From: Scatophagus argus | Taxonomy: Eukaryota > Chordata > Actinopteri > Scatophagidae | Direction: 5' to 3' | NCBI RefSeq assembly: GCF_020382885.2 | Contig: NC_058496.1 | Span: 24,036,501 to 24,100,500, forward strand | Length of the DNA: 64,000 bases | Part shown: positions 1 through 11,600 of the stretch, piece after piece | Numbering within the stretch: the stretch's first letter is position 1 | Layout of the letters: the number at the start of each line of letters is the position of its first letter | Program-made: the position numbers and the translations under genes | Notes under the pieces: model-generated | Seen by the model: the letters and a program-made list of their open reading frames with translations, nothing else | Databases searched by the model: none | Told to the model about the DNA's origin: nothing

Positions 1-371
1 AGTGAAAGAGCTGTAAGAATTAATTACTGCACTCGCACAAGCAATATTTGTTAATAGCTTTCATTGTTTTTGTGTTTTCATAGGATTTTTAAAAATGATA
101 ATAAAAACTCAGCAATACCAGCTTTCTTCCAACTAGATGCAAACTATGATGGCACTAGATTGAATGGAGGAGCGTCTCTTCATCCTGTAGTCGTTTAAAT
201 ATTTCTGTCTGATCCAAAGCAGTGGACAAATAGACCAACATTGTCATCCACAGTGCAGCTAATAAAAAATTGGTCTTGCAGAAAAAAAAAAAACTACCAC
301 TCGGTTTACTCAACCAACAACAGACAATAACTTTTGGTTTCTGCACTCTATTCTTGTGAGCTGCCATGACA

Positions 372-425
372 AGTGAATTTCCCCGCTGTGGGATAAATAA
401 AACTCATCTAATTCAATTCAGTTCA
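372..425 (+). repeat. LINE-type 3' tail fragment
   Basis: A short stretch resembles the recurrent 3' end of fish non-LTR retrotransposons: a TTTCCCCGCTGTGGGATAA-like segment runs into AATAAA and then a short tandem tail (ATTCA-type). No open reading frame accompanies it, so it would be a heavily 5'-truncated insertion. Family assignment is from memory of fish repeats. Confidence 0.5.
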
Positions 426-660
426 GTTATATAGTGCCAACTGACAACAAAACTTATCTCATGACACTTTCCAATTAGAGCAGGTCTAGACCAAACCCTT
501 TAATTAAACTGTTAATAGACAGAGCCCAACATTCCCCCTTGAGCAAGCACTTGGCGACAGTGGCGAGGAAAAACTGCCTTTTAGAAGGCAGAAACCTCGG
601 ATCAGACCCCGGCTCAAGATGGACTGGTTGTGTTGAGAGAGATCTTATCTTAATAATATT
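426..660. repeat. Dispersed teleost repeat (unnamed)
   Basis: This segment carries a block (about 538-575) containing GAGCAAGCACTTGGCGACAG and then GAGGAAAAACTGCC, which I recognise as a high-copy interspersed sequence of percomorph genomes. It ends in an AT-rich TTATAATAATAATAA stretch. It has no coding capacity. Ends are approximate because no clear target-site duplication is visible. Confidence 0.5.
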
Positions 661-820
661 ATCTTTATAATAATAATAATGATCTTAATAACAGAACACA
701 CTGAAATATGCAAATATCTGGTTTGTTTAATATGTTTCATGTGTTTTAACTTTTACAGACTGAGGACATACATTTTAACTAAACACAAAGACACAGCAAC
801 ATCTCTCAGGTGGTTCTTAA

Positions 821-826
821 TTTATT
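821..826 (-). terminator. Candidate poly(A) signal of the Kazal gene
   Basis: TTTATT on the plus strand reads AATAAA on the minus strand, about 190 bases beyond the stop codon of the Kazal-type gene. This would give a short 3' UTR. Placement is inferred from the hexamer only. Confidence 0.45.
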
Positions 827-1015
827 CATGTTAACCTTCTTTGTCAACACTTACAAGATTTAAGCAGATGACATTCAATTCAAGAGAATTTGCTCAAACT
901 GTGTTTTTTTTTCCTGCTTCAGTAATAATTCACTGAAAAGTTAAACAATGAAAATCAGCATTCTAATGACAAAGTCATGAAATGCACATTATGAGTTTGT
1001 TTTGCTGCAGCTTCC

Positions 1016-1629
1016 TCAGCAAAGTCCTTCTCGAAGCTTTACGACTTTCTTTCCTGTTTTCCTTTGAGAGAAGAATTATGCCTTTTAGAATAGTGACAGA
1101 ACTTGATTATGCAGACAGAAAATCCTCATTAAGTAATCGGGTAAGTAATTGAGACCAAGCATCTCTGCAAGTGTTCCTACCTGTTAAACTCCCTCAGCAC
1201 ACACTCACTGATGTAGGTGATTCCATCAGATCCACACACAGGGCGAAACTTCAGAAGACACCCTCTGTGTACATAACGCATAACCTGAAAACATACGTTT
1301 TGACAAATGTGCTTTAATGGTGCATAAAATATCCAACATCCCTGTAAAATTCTATTTTTAAAAACTTGCACCAAGCTACTTCAAACTACACAATATACTG
1401 TAAACATACTATCAAAAAGTTTAATTCATTGTTTTACCTTTCCCATGCTCCTCCTTTGTTCATCTGATAAAAAAAAAAACACAAAATATAGAAGTAGTTT
1501 TGTTGTTGGAGTGATTTCACTAGAACACATTGAATAAACTCCATTAAATTAGTAAAACTTACTTGAGACGGAGAACAAAATGAGGACCAGAAGCAGAGAA
1601 GATTTAGCAGACATTGTGTTCAGCTGCAT
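1016..1629 (-). CDS. Secreted Kazal-type protease inhibitor-like protein lacking one disulfide
   Basis: Four coding exons on the minus strand, 1563-1629, 1438-1463, 1181-1284 and 1016-1061, join in phase with GT-AG introns to an 80-residue protein. Residues 1-22 form a signal peptide with a leucine-rich core. Residues 39-80 carry the Kazal core: C40, then RPVCGSDGITY around C48, C59, and a final C80 directly before the stop. Spacing C40-x7-C48-x10-C59 matches canonical cysteines 2, 3 and 4. The canonical first cysteine has no counterpart and the fifth position is R62, so the usual 1-5 disulfide cannot form while 2-4 and 3-6 can. The residue two after the second canonical cysteine, the usual P1 contact, is L42, suggesting a chymotrypsin- or elastase-like target if it inhibits at all. 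SPINK-family membership is clear from the core; the ortholog and function are not. Exon 4 could start elsewhere, but only the chosen acceptor gives the terminal cysteine. Confidence 0.8.
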
Positions 1630-4600
1630 AATGACAGAACCTTAAAGTCAGTGAGCTTTCTTTATTGTTTAGAAATTCACCTCTGCTAAAACAGTTCAAA
1701 CATATGTTCTCTAGTGCGCACTTTCGCTCTCAGTAACTGTGACCCAAACTAATCTTAAATCAGAATTTACATGAACAGCTTGCGTTACTATACAAAATTG
1801 GAACTCTACAGTATTGCACAGCTTTGGGTATTAACAACTTCCCTGAAGACACCAAAGCCAACACTGAAGTTATATTCATATACTACAACATGTTGTCTGC
1901 GAGGCCAAAAACCTGATAAACGGTCATGTATGGCTGTAATCCATGACATAAAGCATCATTATCATCCAAAAATACATGAAAAAGTCTTACCATTGTACAG
2001 GATGTCATGGAGCTGCTGAACCAGCATCTGCAGTACCAGAGTTCCAAAACCAGCACAACTAAATGGAAAGCAGCTTTTTATCATGTTTTGATACACTTGT
2101 GTGACACCCCTGTTCCTTCATTAATATGGACACATGAAACGTTATTTACTCTTCTCAACTTGTCAAACTTGCAGAAGTGTAAACAGCAAGCAGCATCTGA
2201 CAAGTGTACTTGGTGACAGACAGGTCTGCCAGGAGATCCAAATATACAACACTGCAGAAATACTATGCTTATGCTTTTATATGTTTCCTGCATTTAAATT
2301 TTTTTTAAAGTAAAAGTACAACAGTAATTGCATCAAAATATACTTCATACAATGGCCTATTTCAGAACAAGGCTGATTTTGCAGCACTTAAAATCTCCTT
2401 TATGGCAACTTATGAATCTCCCCTTAAAAAGTATGAAGTATCATAAATTGGAAATACTCAAGTGTAGTACAAGTACAAGTCTGTTACGTCGTAACACGCA
2501 CTCATGACCTGTGCCACTGCAAAGGCTTGTCCAAATACTAGTGAGCAATTCATCCTTCTTTTTCCCAGTCTGGAGGGCACAACTGGCATGTCCCTTTGAG
2601 TCCTCACTGTGTTCTGTTCAGCTGCTGAAGTCTTCCCAACTTGTACAGCTCACCAGTCGGTAGTACAAGCAGCATGTACCTGTATAGACTGGAAAACTGT
2701 GCAGTGTGCATCCCATCTTTGACCTATTGCATGCTGGGGGTACTGTCTCCCTTGACCCTACACAGTATCACTGAGTAAAGATGATGGATGGACTTTCCAT
2801 ATAGGCTACAATGGCCTAGAAAATACCATTAATACTATAAAGTCCATCAGAAACATTTGACTCAAATGTGGACATGTCCTACACTTAATGTGTTTTTTAG
2901 TGTGTAGTGAACTGTGGTCATTTTTGAAGGAAGGTGCCACTGTCAGCAGGGCTGTTACATCTGACAGAGTTTATTAAGTTGAAGTGATGAGCTGCAAATC
3001 CAGACAGCAGGGGTTGTGATGGCAGCCACTTCTCCTGTCAAAACTGATTAATGTATCAGGACTCATGTCTGGGGACAGGAAGTGTGGGCTGTGGGTGGGG
3101 GAACAGTCCACACTCTGACTACAATAACCAACCAGTCAGTTATGTCTCAATAATGGGATGTGAACCAGTAGAAGGGGGTGGCATGAATAGGAGAAAGGAG
3201 GGAAAGGGGTCAGGAGGACGGGAGGGCCGCATGAGGATGGGAAATGAGATATGAAGAGTGCTCCTCGGCAGACGGGCTTCCACCTGGGTGTCTCTCCAGG
3301 GGAAATCACATTTGATGGTCTGTGATATTTGCAGGAAAGTTCATGGTCATTCTGTTCATTTTGTCTTTGTGTTTGTTATGGCTTTTGTTTGGTTTGATAT
3401 TCTCAGGCTCAAGTTTTGGTTCTTGGTGCAATGTTTGGGGGAGTTTTCAGATAGTTTTGGATCTCACATTGTAGAAGATCTTAGGTAAAATGACCAGTGG
3501 GCAAAACATCACGAGTCAATATTGTAAGGGAAACCATCAGCTTACATAAGAAATATTTCATCATTCTGAGATCTTGCATCATACATGTTTCTCTCTGTCC
3601 GCACTGCTCTCCATCACTGAGTCAATTATTTTAGAGAAACACTCCTTCATTCCGGGCAGCAGCATGTTCTGAGAATACTCTTTCATGGCAAAAGAAGCTT
3701 AGAGGGCTGTGCTGCATGTTTCTCTTGTTTTCCAAGCCAGCTGGCAGAATAATCCTCGACTTATTCTACATGTATCAGACTTGGTGACAGTCAGGGAAAT
3801 GATGTGCTTTTAGGTTGTGCTTTTTTTTCTTTCTATTTTTATTTTCAGAAGGGACACAGAGAAAGTGTGATTTTACAAATTTGTTGTTTGTTTTTAAGCA
3901 TGTCCAGATGTGTGCCACCACAAATGCTCCACCACATGTTGGGAAAAAAGCTTGAAATAATCTGCAGTCTGGAGGAAGGAGTTATGATTGAAATACACTG
4001 CTGTCTGCATCATGTTATGTAATTGTCTGCTCACTGATGAAGGTCAGTGTTGTTGTTTATTTTTTCCATTACGCTGTGATTTATATATTCAATATAAATG
4101 TACAGGGGTGTACATACAGGAAGGATCAGTATCCTCTCAAATAAATCAAGGTTTTAAAGAGATGACAATGAAAACCCCTCTGCCACAAAAAATATTGCTA
4201 ATGCTTTAAATATCTTGCTTAGAAGATTTCGGGAAAGAAGTGTGAAATTTTCTATTCCTTGTGGTTGAATTGCTTACACAAGAAATTCATAGATGATACA
4301 AAAATGAATAAATGAATCAAATTAATATCAAAGCGGCTATAGCTGATATTTTTATAATAGCAATGTGTCATATTGCAATGTGAAAATAATGTGACAGTGA
4401 TAAAGGGGTGACTTGTAGTGATGAACCTAGTGAGAATCATCCGCTGAGTCTGAAGCTTGCCACTTCACTGTTTTGGTTCACTCTCACCGCTGGTCAGATA
4501 GGCTACTTCCCTTGGGAGTTGGTTGTGAACCAAACAGAGCTTAAAAAAAAGAAAAACCTAAAAGACGATGTTGACTTTATGTTGATCAGGTTACCAGAAA

Positions 4601-6057
4601 CACCAGATGGATCCGGATGGTGGATAATGTTGCTCCTTATGAATGTATAAATAAGCAAGTACAAGTTCAAATAACAAGTTCATCTCAGTTCAACTAAGTC
4701 TGTCAGAATTATTTGTGTTGATAGTTGTTCAACTCATTTACATAGAGGATCCTGAAAATGGCACCATTTTACAGTTTCCTATGGAAGTGCTGATGTGACT
4801 TGTCTGTTTTCCCATTTGCTCACAGACACCTCAGTATGGGCTTGCTGGTAGCTCTTAGTTGCTAGGCTACATTTGCAGGCAGTGAATGCCCTCTCATTTA
4901 TTAAATATATCTTTTGAAAACAGTGAAAGGGGCCTCCACTACAGCCACTCACTTCAGCTATCACTTCCCTTTGTGCTGCCTTGATTGGTTTGTATGATTG
5001 TAGTATAACTAACAAAGGAAAAGATGAAAAGTACAAATTATCTCATGGTGCAAAACTGGGTAGAATACAATCCCTTACAAGATAAAACTCTGGTGTGTTT
5101 CAATTACTTACTTAAACCCACAGAACATCACCTGGCCAGCAACAAACTGCAAATAGAAAGAAATTAGTCACTGGCTGTTGAATATTGTTGAACAGTGAAC
5201 ACAATGCCATGAAAAAAGACCCTGAGGTCTATCATTTAATCCTGCGACTCTAAATCTGTGAATTATTACTGAGGAGCAGAAAAGTTGGATTGTGTATTAT
5301 GGCATTATCTATCACTTCTGCAAAGAACTTTGGACACATGGTACTTACAGGACTTCATTGTTAAGATAATGTCTCTCCTCCATGCTATGAACATAGACGG
5401 GCAGAGTACTTGCACTTAATCGTAGAGTGCTCAAACTTTTGTCGTGCTCTGTGTTTCCTGTTTTATTTAGACGTCACATTTGTGCTCTGTGTTATTTGTT
5501 TCCCTGCTTTTTGGATCTTTGCTGGGCTTTTTGGCTTTGCTTCAGCTGACTGCCTGCCTGTGTACTGAGCCCATTCTGAAGAATTAAAGACTACGACTTT
5601 TAGCGAAGTCTGTATTCTGACTCTTGCACAGTTTCTTACTCTCTGTGGTTTACCAGTTGTCACATTACTATATTCATGTGATGCCACAGGGGAGAAATTT
5701 TTATGCAACTTTCAAATTCTGAATTGTGTTACACTAATGGGTCCATAAATGCAGGATACAGTGTTTTCCTTTAATGCCAGAAAATGAAACATCCTCTAAT
5801 CTTTTGGGGTATAGGAGATTTTACTGAAGAGGCTTAAGAGCATTTGTTAAAGACAAGCCACTACAGGATTGATGGCAGGTTTTAAAGTTAGTCTTTTAAG
5901 TCTTTTCATCTATGCAGTACTGATAATTTGAATTTAGGATGTCCATTACTGCAAATATATACACAAATGTATTCATTTACAAGTCACTGCAAGGCAGAAC
6001 ATTCGTTTTGAATGCAGACTGATAAAGTGATAATATCAACAACGTGTTTTCATTTTG

Positions 6058-6140
6058 TTTTCAAGGATTCAAGGATTCAAGGAGCTTTATTGTCATTTCA
6101 CACATGTAGAAACATGAGGTGGAACGAAATTAGTTTTACA
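6058..6140 (-). repeat. LINE-type 3' tail with (AAGGATTC)n end
   Basis: On the minus strand this reads as a 3' end with GACAATAAAGCTCCTTGAAT and a tail of about three GAATCCTT units. The same sequence occurs in the opposite orientation at 8050-8106. It resembles the tails of fish LINEs. No reverse transcriptase frame is attached, so it is a truncated copy. Confidence 0.6.
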
Positions 6141-8049
6141 AAATACAAAATACCTAATGCAAATAAATATAAACACCGCTATATAAATATAAAAAAGCAG
6201 TCAGAGTTAAAGATATAATGTTTCCGACTGAAAAAAAAACCCTCAGTTGAGCGAAGGAGTTTTCAGACAACAATTTTTTCTCAAAGTTTATTTTGGGGAC
6301 ACATTCGTTTGTTAAGTGTGACAAGAGTAATTCAGCAGAGAGAATAAATTCTGCAGTGGTTGTTTTTCAGCATTTGAATGTTTCGTAGTGGAAGAATTGT
6401 GCTCATAGTCCAGTTTTGTGCTTCAAAAGCAGATTGAAGCCCAGAAGGTGAGTATTGAAAGTCAGAATGTCAGTGTCATTGCTAAGCTCAACCATGACCA
6501 ATGATCAACCTCCTGCAGCTGAGCTACAGTCATTTTTGCTGTTAAATTTTTTCTAAATTGTCAAGAATTTTCTCACTGTATTATAGAGCTTACAGCTAAC
6601 CAGGGAATCCTGGTGCATCTGTGGAGAGACCTGGTCCATTTGAATGGACAGGGCTCATGAAGGAGGACCTCGAGATGCAGAGACATCATCAGGAGGGACA
6701 GCCCAAGGTGTTGCCTGAGGCAATGGCCGCATTGGTTGAACCTGGGTTGAATAAGACTGGTGGAGAAACATCGGGATCCATGACTCCAGACTTGCCCCAG
6801 GCTTGGCGCTGCATCCTGACCTCCAACTCACAGCTCTCCTGAGGCTGACAAAGCCAACAGCAGTGTGTCAGTACAAGAAGGGTTGAAACAAGAGAGAGAT
6901 GCAGGGAGGATTCCAAAACCTTAATGTGTCCATGTCACCATAACATTTGAAAACAGCACAATACATGGCAACAGAGAATGATAGACGTGAAAAGACAAAT
7001 TAACTTGTGGCAACAGCATACTGAAGAGTTACAGGACATAAAAAGAAAACACAAAAACAAGCCGAATCTCTTAACTGCTTCTGTGTCAGATACAGTATAA
7101 TGTCTCCCTCCAGAGGCAGAAGACGGCTTCACACATCTAATGTACACTTAGTGAACCATCACACTTGTACTTCCTGAAGGTGGAGGCTAATCTGCTGACT
7201 TTGTTCTGTCAGGCCTTTGTTTTCTACCGATGTACACAGTCAAAGGAATGACTACAGTGTATGCAAAGAGCTGGAGAGTGACAGCAACTTAATGACTTTA
7301 AGCAGGGATTTTGTGGAGAATATACTTTATTATTATTAATTCAGTACAGATAAAAAAACCCATTAAACTACAGATTTGTACTTTATCACTGCAAGTTGAC
7401 ATTTACTATAAAATCCATCAATTTCTAAACATTGCTCAGTGCACTATGATTACTTGGTTTTCACTTCAGTTCCTTCCCTGCCTTCAGATGCCATGTAATT
7501 GCTAATGGAGGAACACTGAACAAAAAGCTGAAAAATGTAAATATATTATACTAGTGACGTCCTGTCAGGTGTAGAAATCAGCCTACTGGCTCTGTAACCA
7601 GCTCTGTGGGCCAGGATCAGGAAATAAAATAATAATAAAAATATAATGAAATAAAATAAAAATAATTATGAAATAATGCTATGTAAAAAGAAAAAAGATA
7701 TAGAAAGAAGAATAAAAAAAAAAAATCAAAAAATCTGCACAAATATCCACAGTGTATACACAGTTAAGCACAACAGAGACAAGACAGTGCCAGCTTTGAA
7801 GAAGCCCCTTCACAGCTGGCGGGACATAATTACAGAAAATATTAAATGTGTTCTAGCCTCACAAGAGTATTATTAAAGGGAGTTTTTGTGCTTTAACAGT
7901 TTTTGTTGGATTTGTTTAACTTAATGGCAGTGATGAGAGGAAGACCAGCATCTTTTTTTGTTCCTTCTGGTTGCTTTTATATTTATATAGTGTTGTTCTA
8001 TCTTTATAGCAGTTACGTATTTTGTAGGTTATTGGGCTTATACCGGGAC

Positions 8050-8106
8050 CAGGGAAACTAATTTTCATGTGTGAAAAGACAATAAAGCTCCTTGAATCCT
8101 TGAATC
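8050..8106 (+). repeat. LINE-type 3' tail, plus orientation
   Basis: It contains GACAATAAAGCTCCTTGAAT followed by two GAATC-type repeat units, matching the 6058-6140 element in reverse complement. Only the terminal part is present. The two copies lie about 2 kb apart in inverted orientation. Confidence 0.6.
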
Positions 8107-8669
8107 TGTACACTGCAACCTCCTTGTGCCCACTGACATTTCTTTGGTAATAAAACATTTGACACAGTCTGAACAACAACAGTATAAGAAATAGGAATAT
8201 TTTGGTCTAGTTTTGCAAAGTCACATTCATTTTGTGGGGCCTTCAAATGCTTAAATTACTGTAAAAACACATTCTGTTCAGTCTGCTCCACTTTCCTGTC
8301 AACAGTTCACAAATGTGATCCTCTCACTTTTCTCTAATGAAACGTGTAAAGTATATCCAGCGGGAATAACTTTCACTGAATGAGTTGAGAACAAAATAAT
8401 GGAGCTTGAAAGTGAATTCATCCAAAAGGCTGCAGACGGTGTGAGCTAAAAACGTACCGACCGGGTTGCATCGCTGGATCGCTGGTTTCATCTACCGAGT
8501 AGCTCATCTTCGTCAGTGCACGATCTTTGCTTTCGACGGGAAAACTGCCAGGAAACTGCTTCCGGTTTCCCCGCCCTCGATCAGCTGTTATTCGACAGTT
8601 TTCGAACAGCGCTGTCCGTCGGCTTCATGGTCCCAGCTGCGTCCTCTGTCGTGCTTTAGCTCCTTCGCG

Positions 8670-11600
8670 ATGGGGGAAAACGACGACAGCGACATAATAG
8701 AGCACCATGTTGAGGAGGAGATGGAGAAGAAAGGCACGCGGAGTCACGCCGCCTCCTCCTCTTCGTTCCCCGATAGCGTCACTGCGTCCGAGAGAGAGGG
8801 CCACAGCGGCACCCAGTCCTCGCACAGACTGCTGGCTTACAGCGATGCCCTCATCTCCATCATCGCCACCGTCATGGTAATTCAGCGAGCTTCATACCTG
8901 AGGATCTGGTTAGTGGGCAGCGTGGTGGTTTGTACTGCAGAGACGTCTAACCACGTGACGGGAGCGAGGACGGAAGCATCAGTAGCATCACTTCATAGTT
9001 ATTCACACATCAGAGTAAATATGTTGCACAAGCAGTGGTGAAACCATAGCAAACCGACGCAAGTATTTGAGCATTTTCATTTGACATTGTGATACGTAAA
9101 CGTTGTACCTGTCTACATCCATCTGGCAGCTGTAGATAGTATGGTGTAATGTAGTGGTTATTCTGAAAGCTGTGCTTTTACCTACAAAACCGACAAACAT
9201 ATTAAATACAATACAGTGCAAGAGATAAAACTACCAATCCAAATACCGATCCTTTAACCACCTCCTTAAGTTACTACAACTTAAAATTGTTGCTTACATA
9301 CGAGCATATTAGTGCTATTAATGCAATAATATTGTACGCTGTGTTCTCCAGAAGGGGCCGTTCAGTCTATTTAATAAGTTATTTTACCTTCTGAGCTTTT
9401 CCTGATGGTACTTTGATTCTGTTACTGGAGTAGAATTCTGAATGCAAGACGAGAACAGGTTGTGATCAGACAAACAGGGAAACAACGATTAGGATTTTGT
9501 TTCTCTTCTTGTAAACAGTAGTCAGCTTCCATTAGCCAACACTTAATAATGTCATAATACCATGTGGCACTTGATGTGTCTTCTGATGCAGTTTCCTTTA
9601 TTTACAGATATTACCTGTCGCCCATACAAAGATGGAAGATAATGAGGTATTGTTTGACAGTAGTAACAGATGTGTAATAGTACACGCCAGTATTTTTTTC
9701 CCTCTAAATCTGTAGAATGAAGACTGTTGTGTACCATAGCACTATTAAGATTTGTTTGAGTTACACATCGATGTTAGTGCAGCTTCAGTATTAAGTGTAC
9801 CAGATATACTATAAATCTGCACTGTAATACTGTTGAAATGTCGTGTTGTAACTTTAAAAAAGGCGTCATGTTATAAATCTGTGTTTATCTTCTTGCAGGA
9901 GCTGAGAGAGAGTGTTCAGCTTCTGCTTACAACAAAAATTGCTGTTTACTTAATGACATTCCTGATTGTAACTGTTGCTTGGGCTTCTCATATCAGGTGA
10001 GATGCTGTGTTATTAGGAGTACTACTTGTAGCAGTTGTAGTAGTAGTATAACATCAGTTTTAAGGCTTATTATTTTTCACTTCCTCATCCTTTGTGTTTC
10101 AGGTTATTTCAAGTAATTGTACGCATTGACGATTGTCTTGCCCTGCTGAACCTTGTGAGTACCATTTCAGTGAGCTCACTGTTATTATTTGATTGTGTGC
10201 ACTGAAATCTTTGGGAACTGGATTGCAAGTTTGTGTCCCACTAAAGGAAACTAATGTGCAACTGCAAGAATGTCTAGTTTCATATTTTTGTTACGATTAT
10301 ATGGATTATATGACATACATTGCCAGCTGTGTTTTATGGCATCTGTCAACACAGCCATTTTACTGCATTCATGTAAATGAACTTAACTTCTATCACCTCT
10401 CAGATTAATTACCTCTGGCCAGCTTGTTCTTTCTTAACTCTTTTTGCCCAGTTGGTTCAACACCCAATTTCAGCTGACATGATAAGAGCTAAATGAAAAC
10501 TTTTTTTTACATGTGAATGAAACCGGCTTTCTCTGGTGAGCTCGTTTTCGTCTTCTAAAGTGAAGTTCTCCTTTCGGTTCTATTTCAGGCCTGCATGATG
10601 CTGATAACCTTTCTACCGTACACAGTGAGTATGAGTCACCGCAGCAGCGCAGCAGGAGTTGAATCAACCCCAGTGTTTGCACAAATACATGTTAAGTTCA
10701 CTGGTGTCATTACACAGCATGTTTTTATCTTTTCAGTTCTCCCTCATGGCAACCTTCCCTGAGAACGTCCTCGGGATTTTACTCTTCTGTGGTTGTGTGA
10801 TGGTCATGGGTGTCATTCAGGTGAGGCAATTAAAGTGTTTAAGTGTTTTATTCCAGTCCCTTTGGAGAAGAAAGGTCGCCTGAGGATTAATTAATACAAC
10901 TTCCCAAACATCAAATAATTCTGTCCTCAAAAACAATTCATTTTGTTTTGTGCTCATGGAACAATTAATCAATGTTAGAGTAAAAAAAACAAACCTCTTA
11001 CTTAGCTTACATCTTATCTCCATTGTGTGTAATCATATACATCATGATCGTACAGGAGATGCTTTATGTTTCCGTAGTCGGTGATTGTGGTGTACGCCTT
11101 CAGCCGTCCCTTCCTGCTGAACGAACAGATCCAGATCTCCGAGAACCAGACCTTCTACAAACACCACATCCTCAAAGTCATCATGCGGGTTCCCCTCATG
11201 TGCCTCTTTGCCAGCATATTCTCCTTCATCTTCTTCCAGCTGGTAGGTGGCATTTAACCAACAATCTAAAACACAAAGATGTTCAGTTTACAATGACAGA
11301 AAATGAGAAAATCATCACATTTGAGAAGCTGGAGCAAGCAAATGTTTGAGATTTGTTAATGCTGTATGTATGATGTAAATCCCTTTTTTCACAGTGATAT
11401 TTTCAATTTATCTTTCAGTCTTATGTGTTGTTGGCGATTGTCATCTTCCTGCCATACATCTCCCAGTCTTTAAAGTGGTGTCGCAGCAAAGCAATTGGTA
11501 AGCACTAGATCATACTGTGACGGGTGGGAGAAACTTATCAAATATGGGTTTACTTCTGGTCAGACATAATGTGGATGTGGATCCAGATTTATTTCAGAAT

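Larger units (their letters stand above)
1630..8669. other. Intergenic region, no gene recognised
   Basis: Between the Kazal gene and tmem175 I see no exon with convincing protein similarity. The region is AT-rich and holds two LINE-type tails (6058-6140 and 8050-8106). Roughly the last 250 bases (about 8420-8669) are more GC-rich with several CpGs and probably contain the tmem175 promoter and 5' UTR. Open frames here, such as 6621-6842, are short and show no motif. Confidence 0.6.

Noticed and set aside
8466..8669. Open frame extending 68 codons upstream of the tmem175 ATG
   Set aside because: It begins at a TTG rather than an ATG, and there is no in-frame ATG before 8670. The sequence shows no family similarity, so it is treated as 5' UTR.
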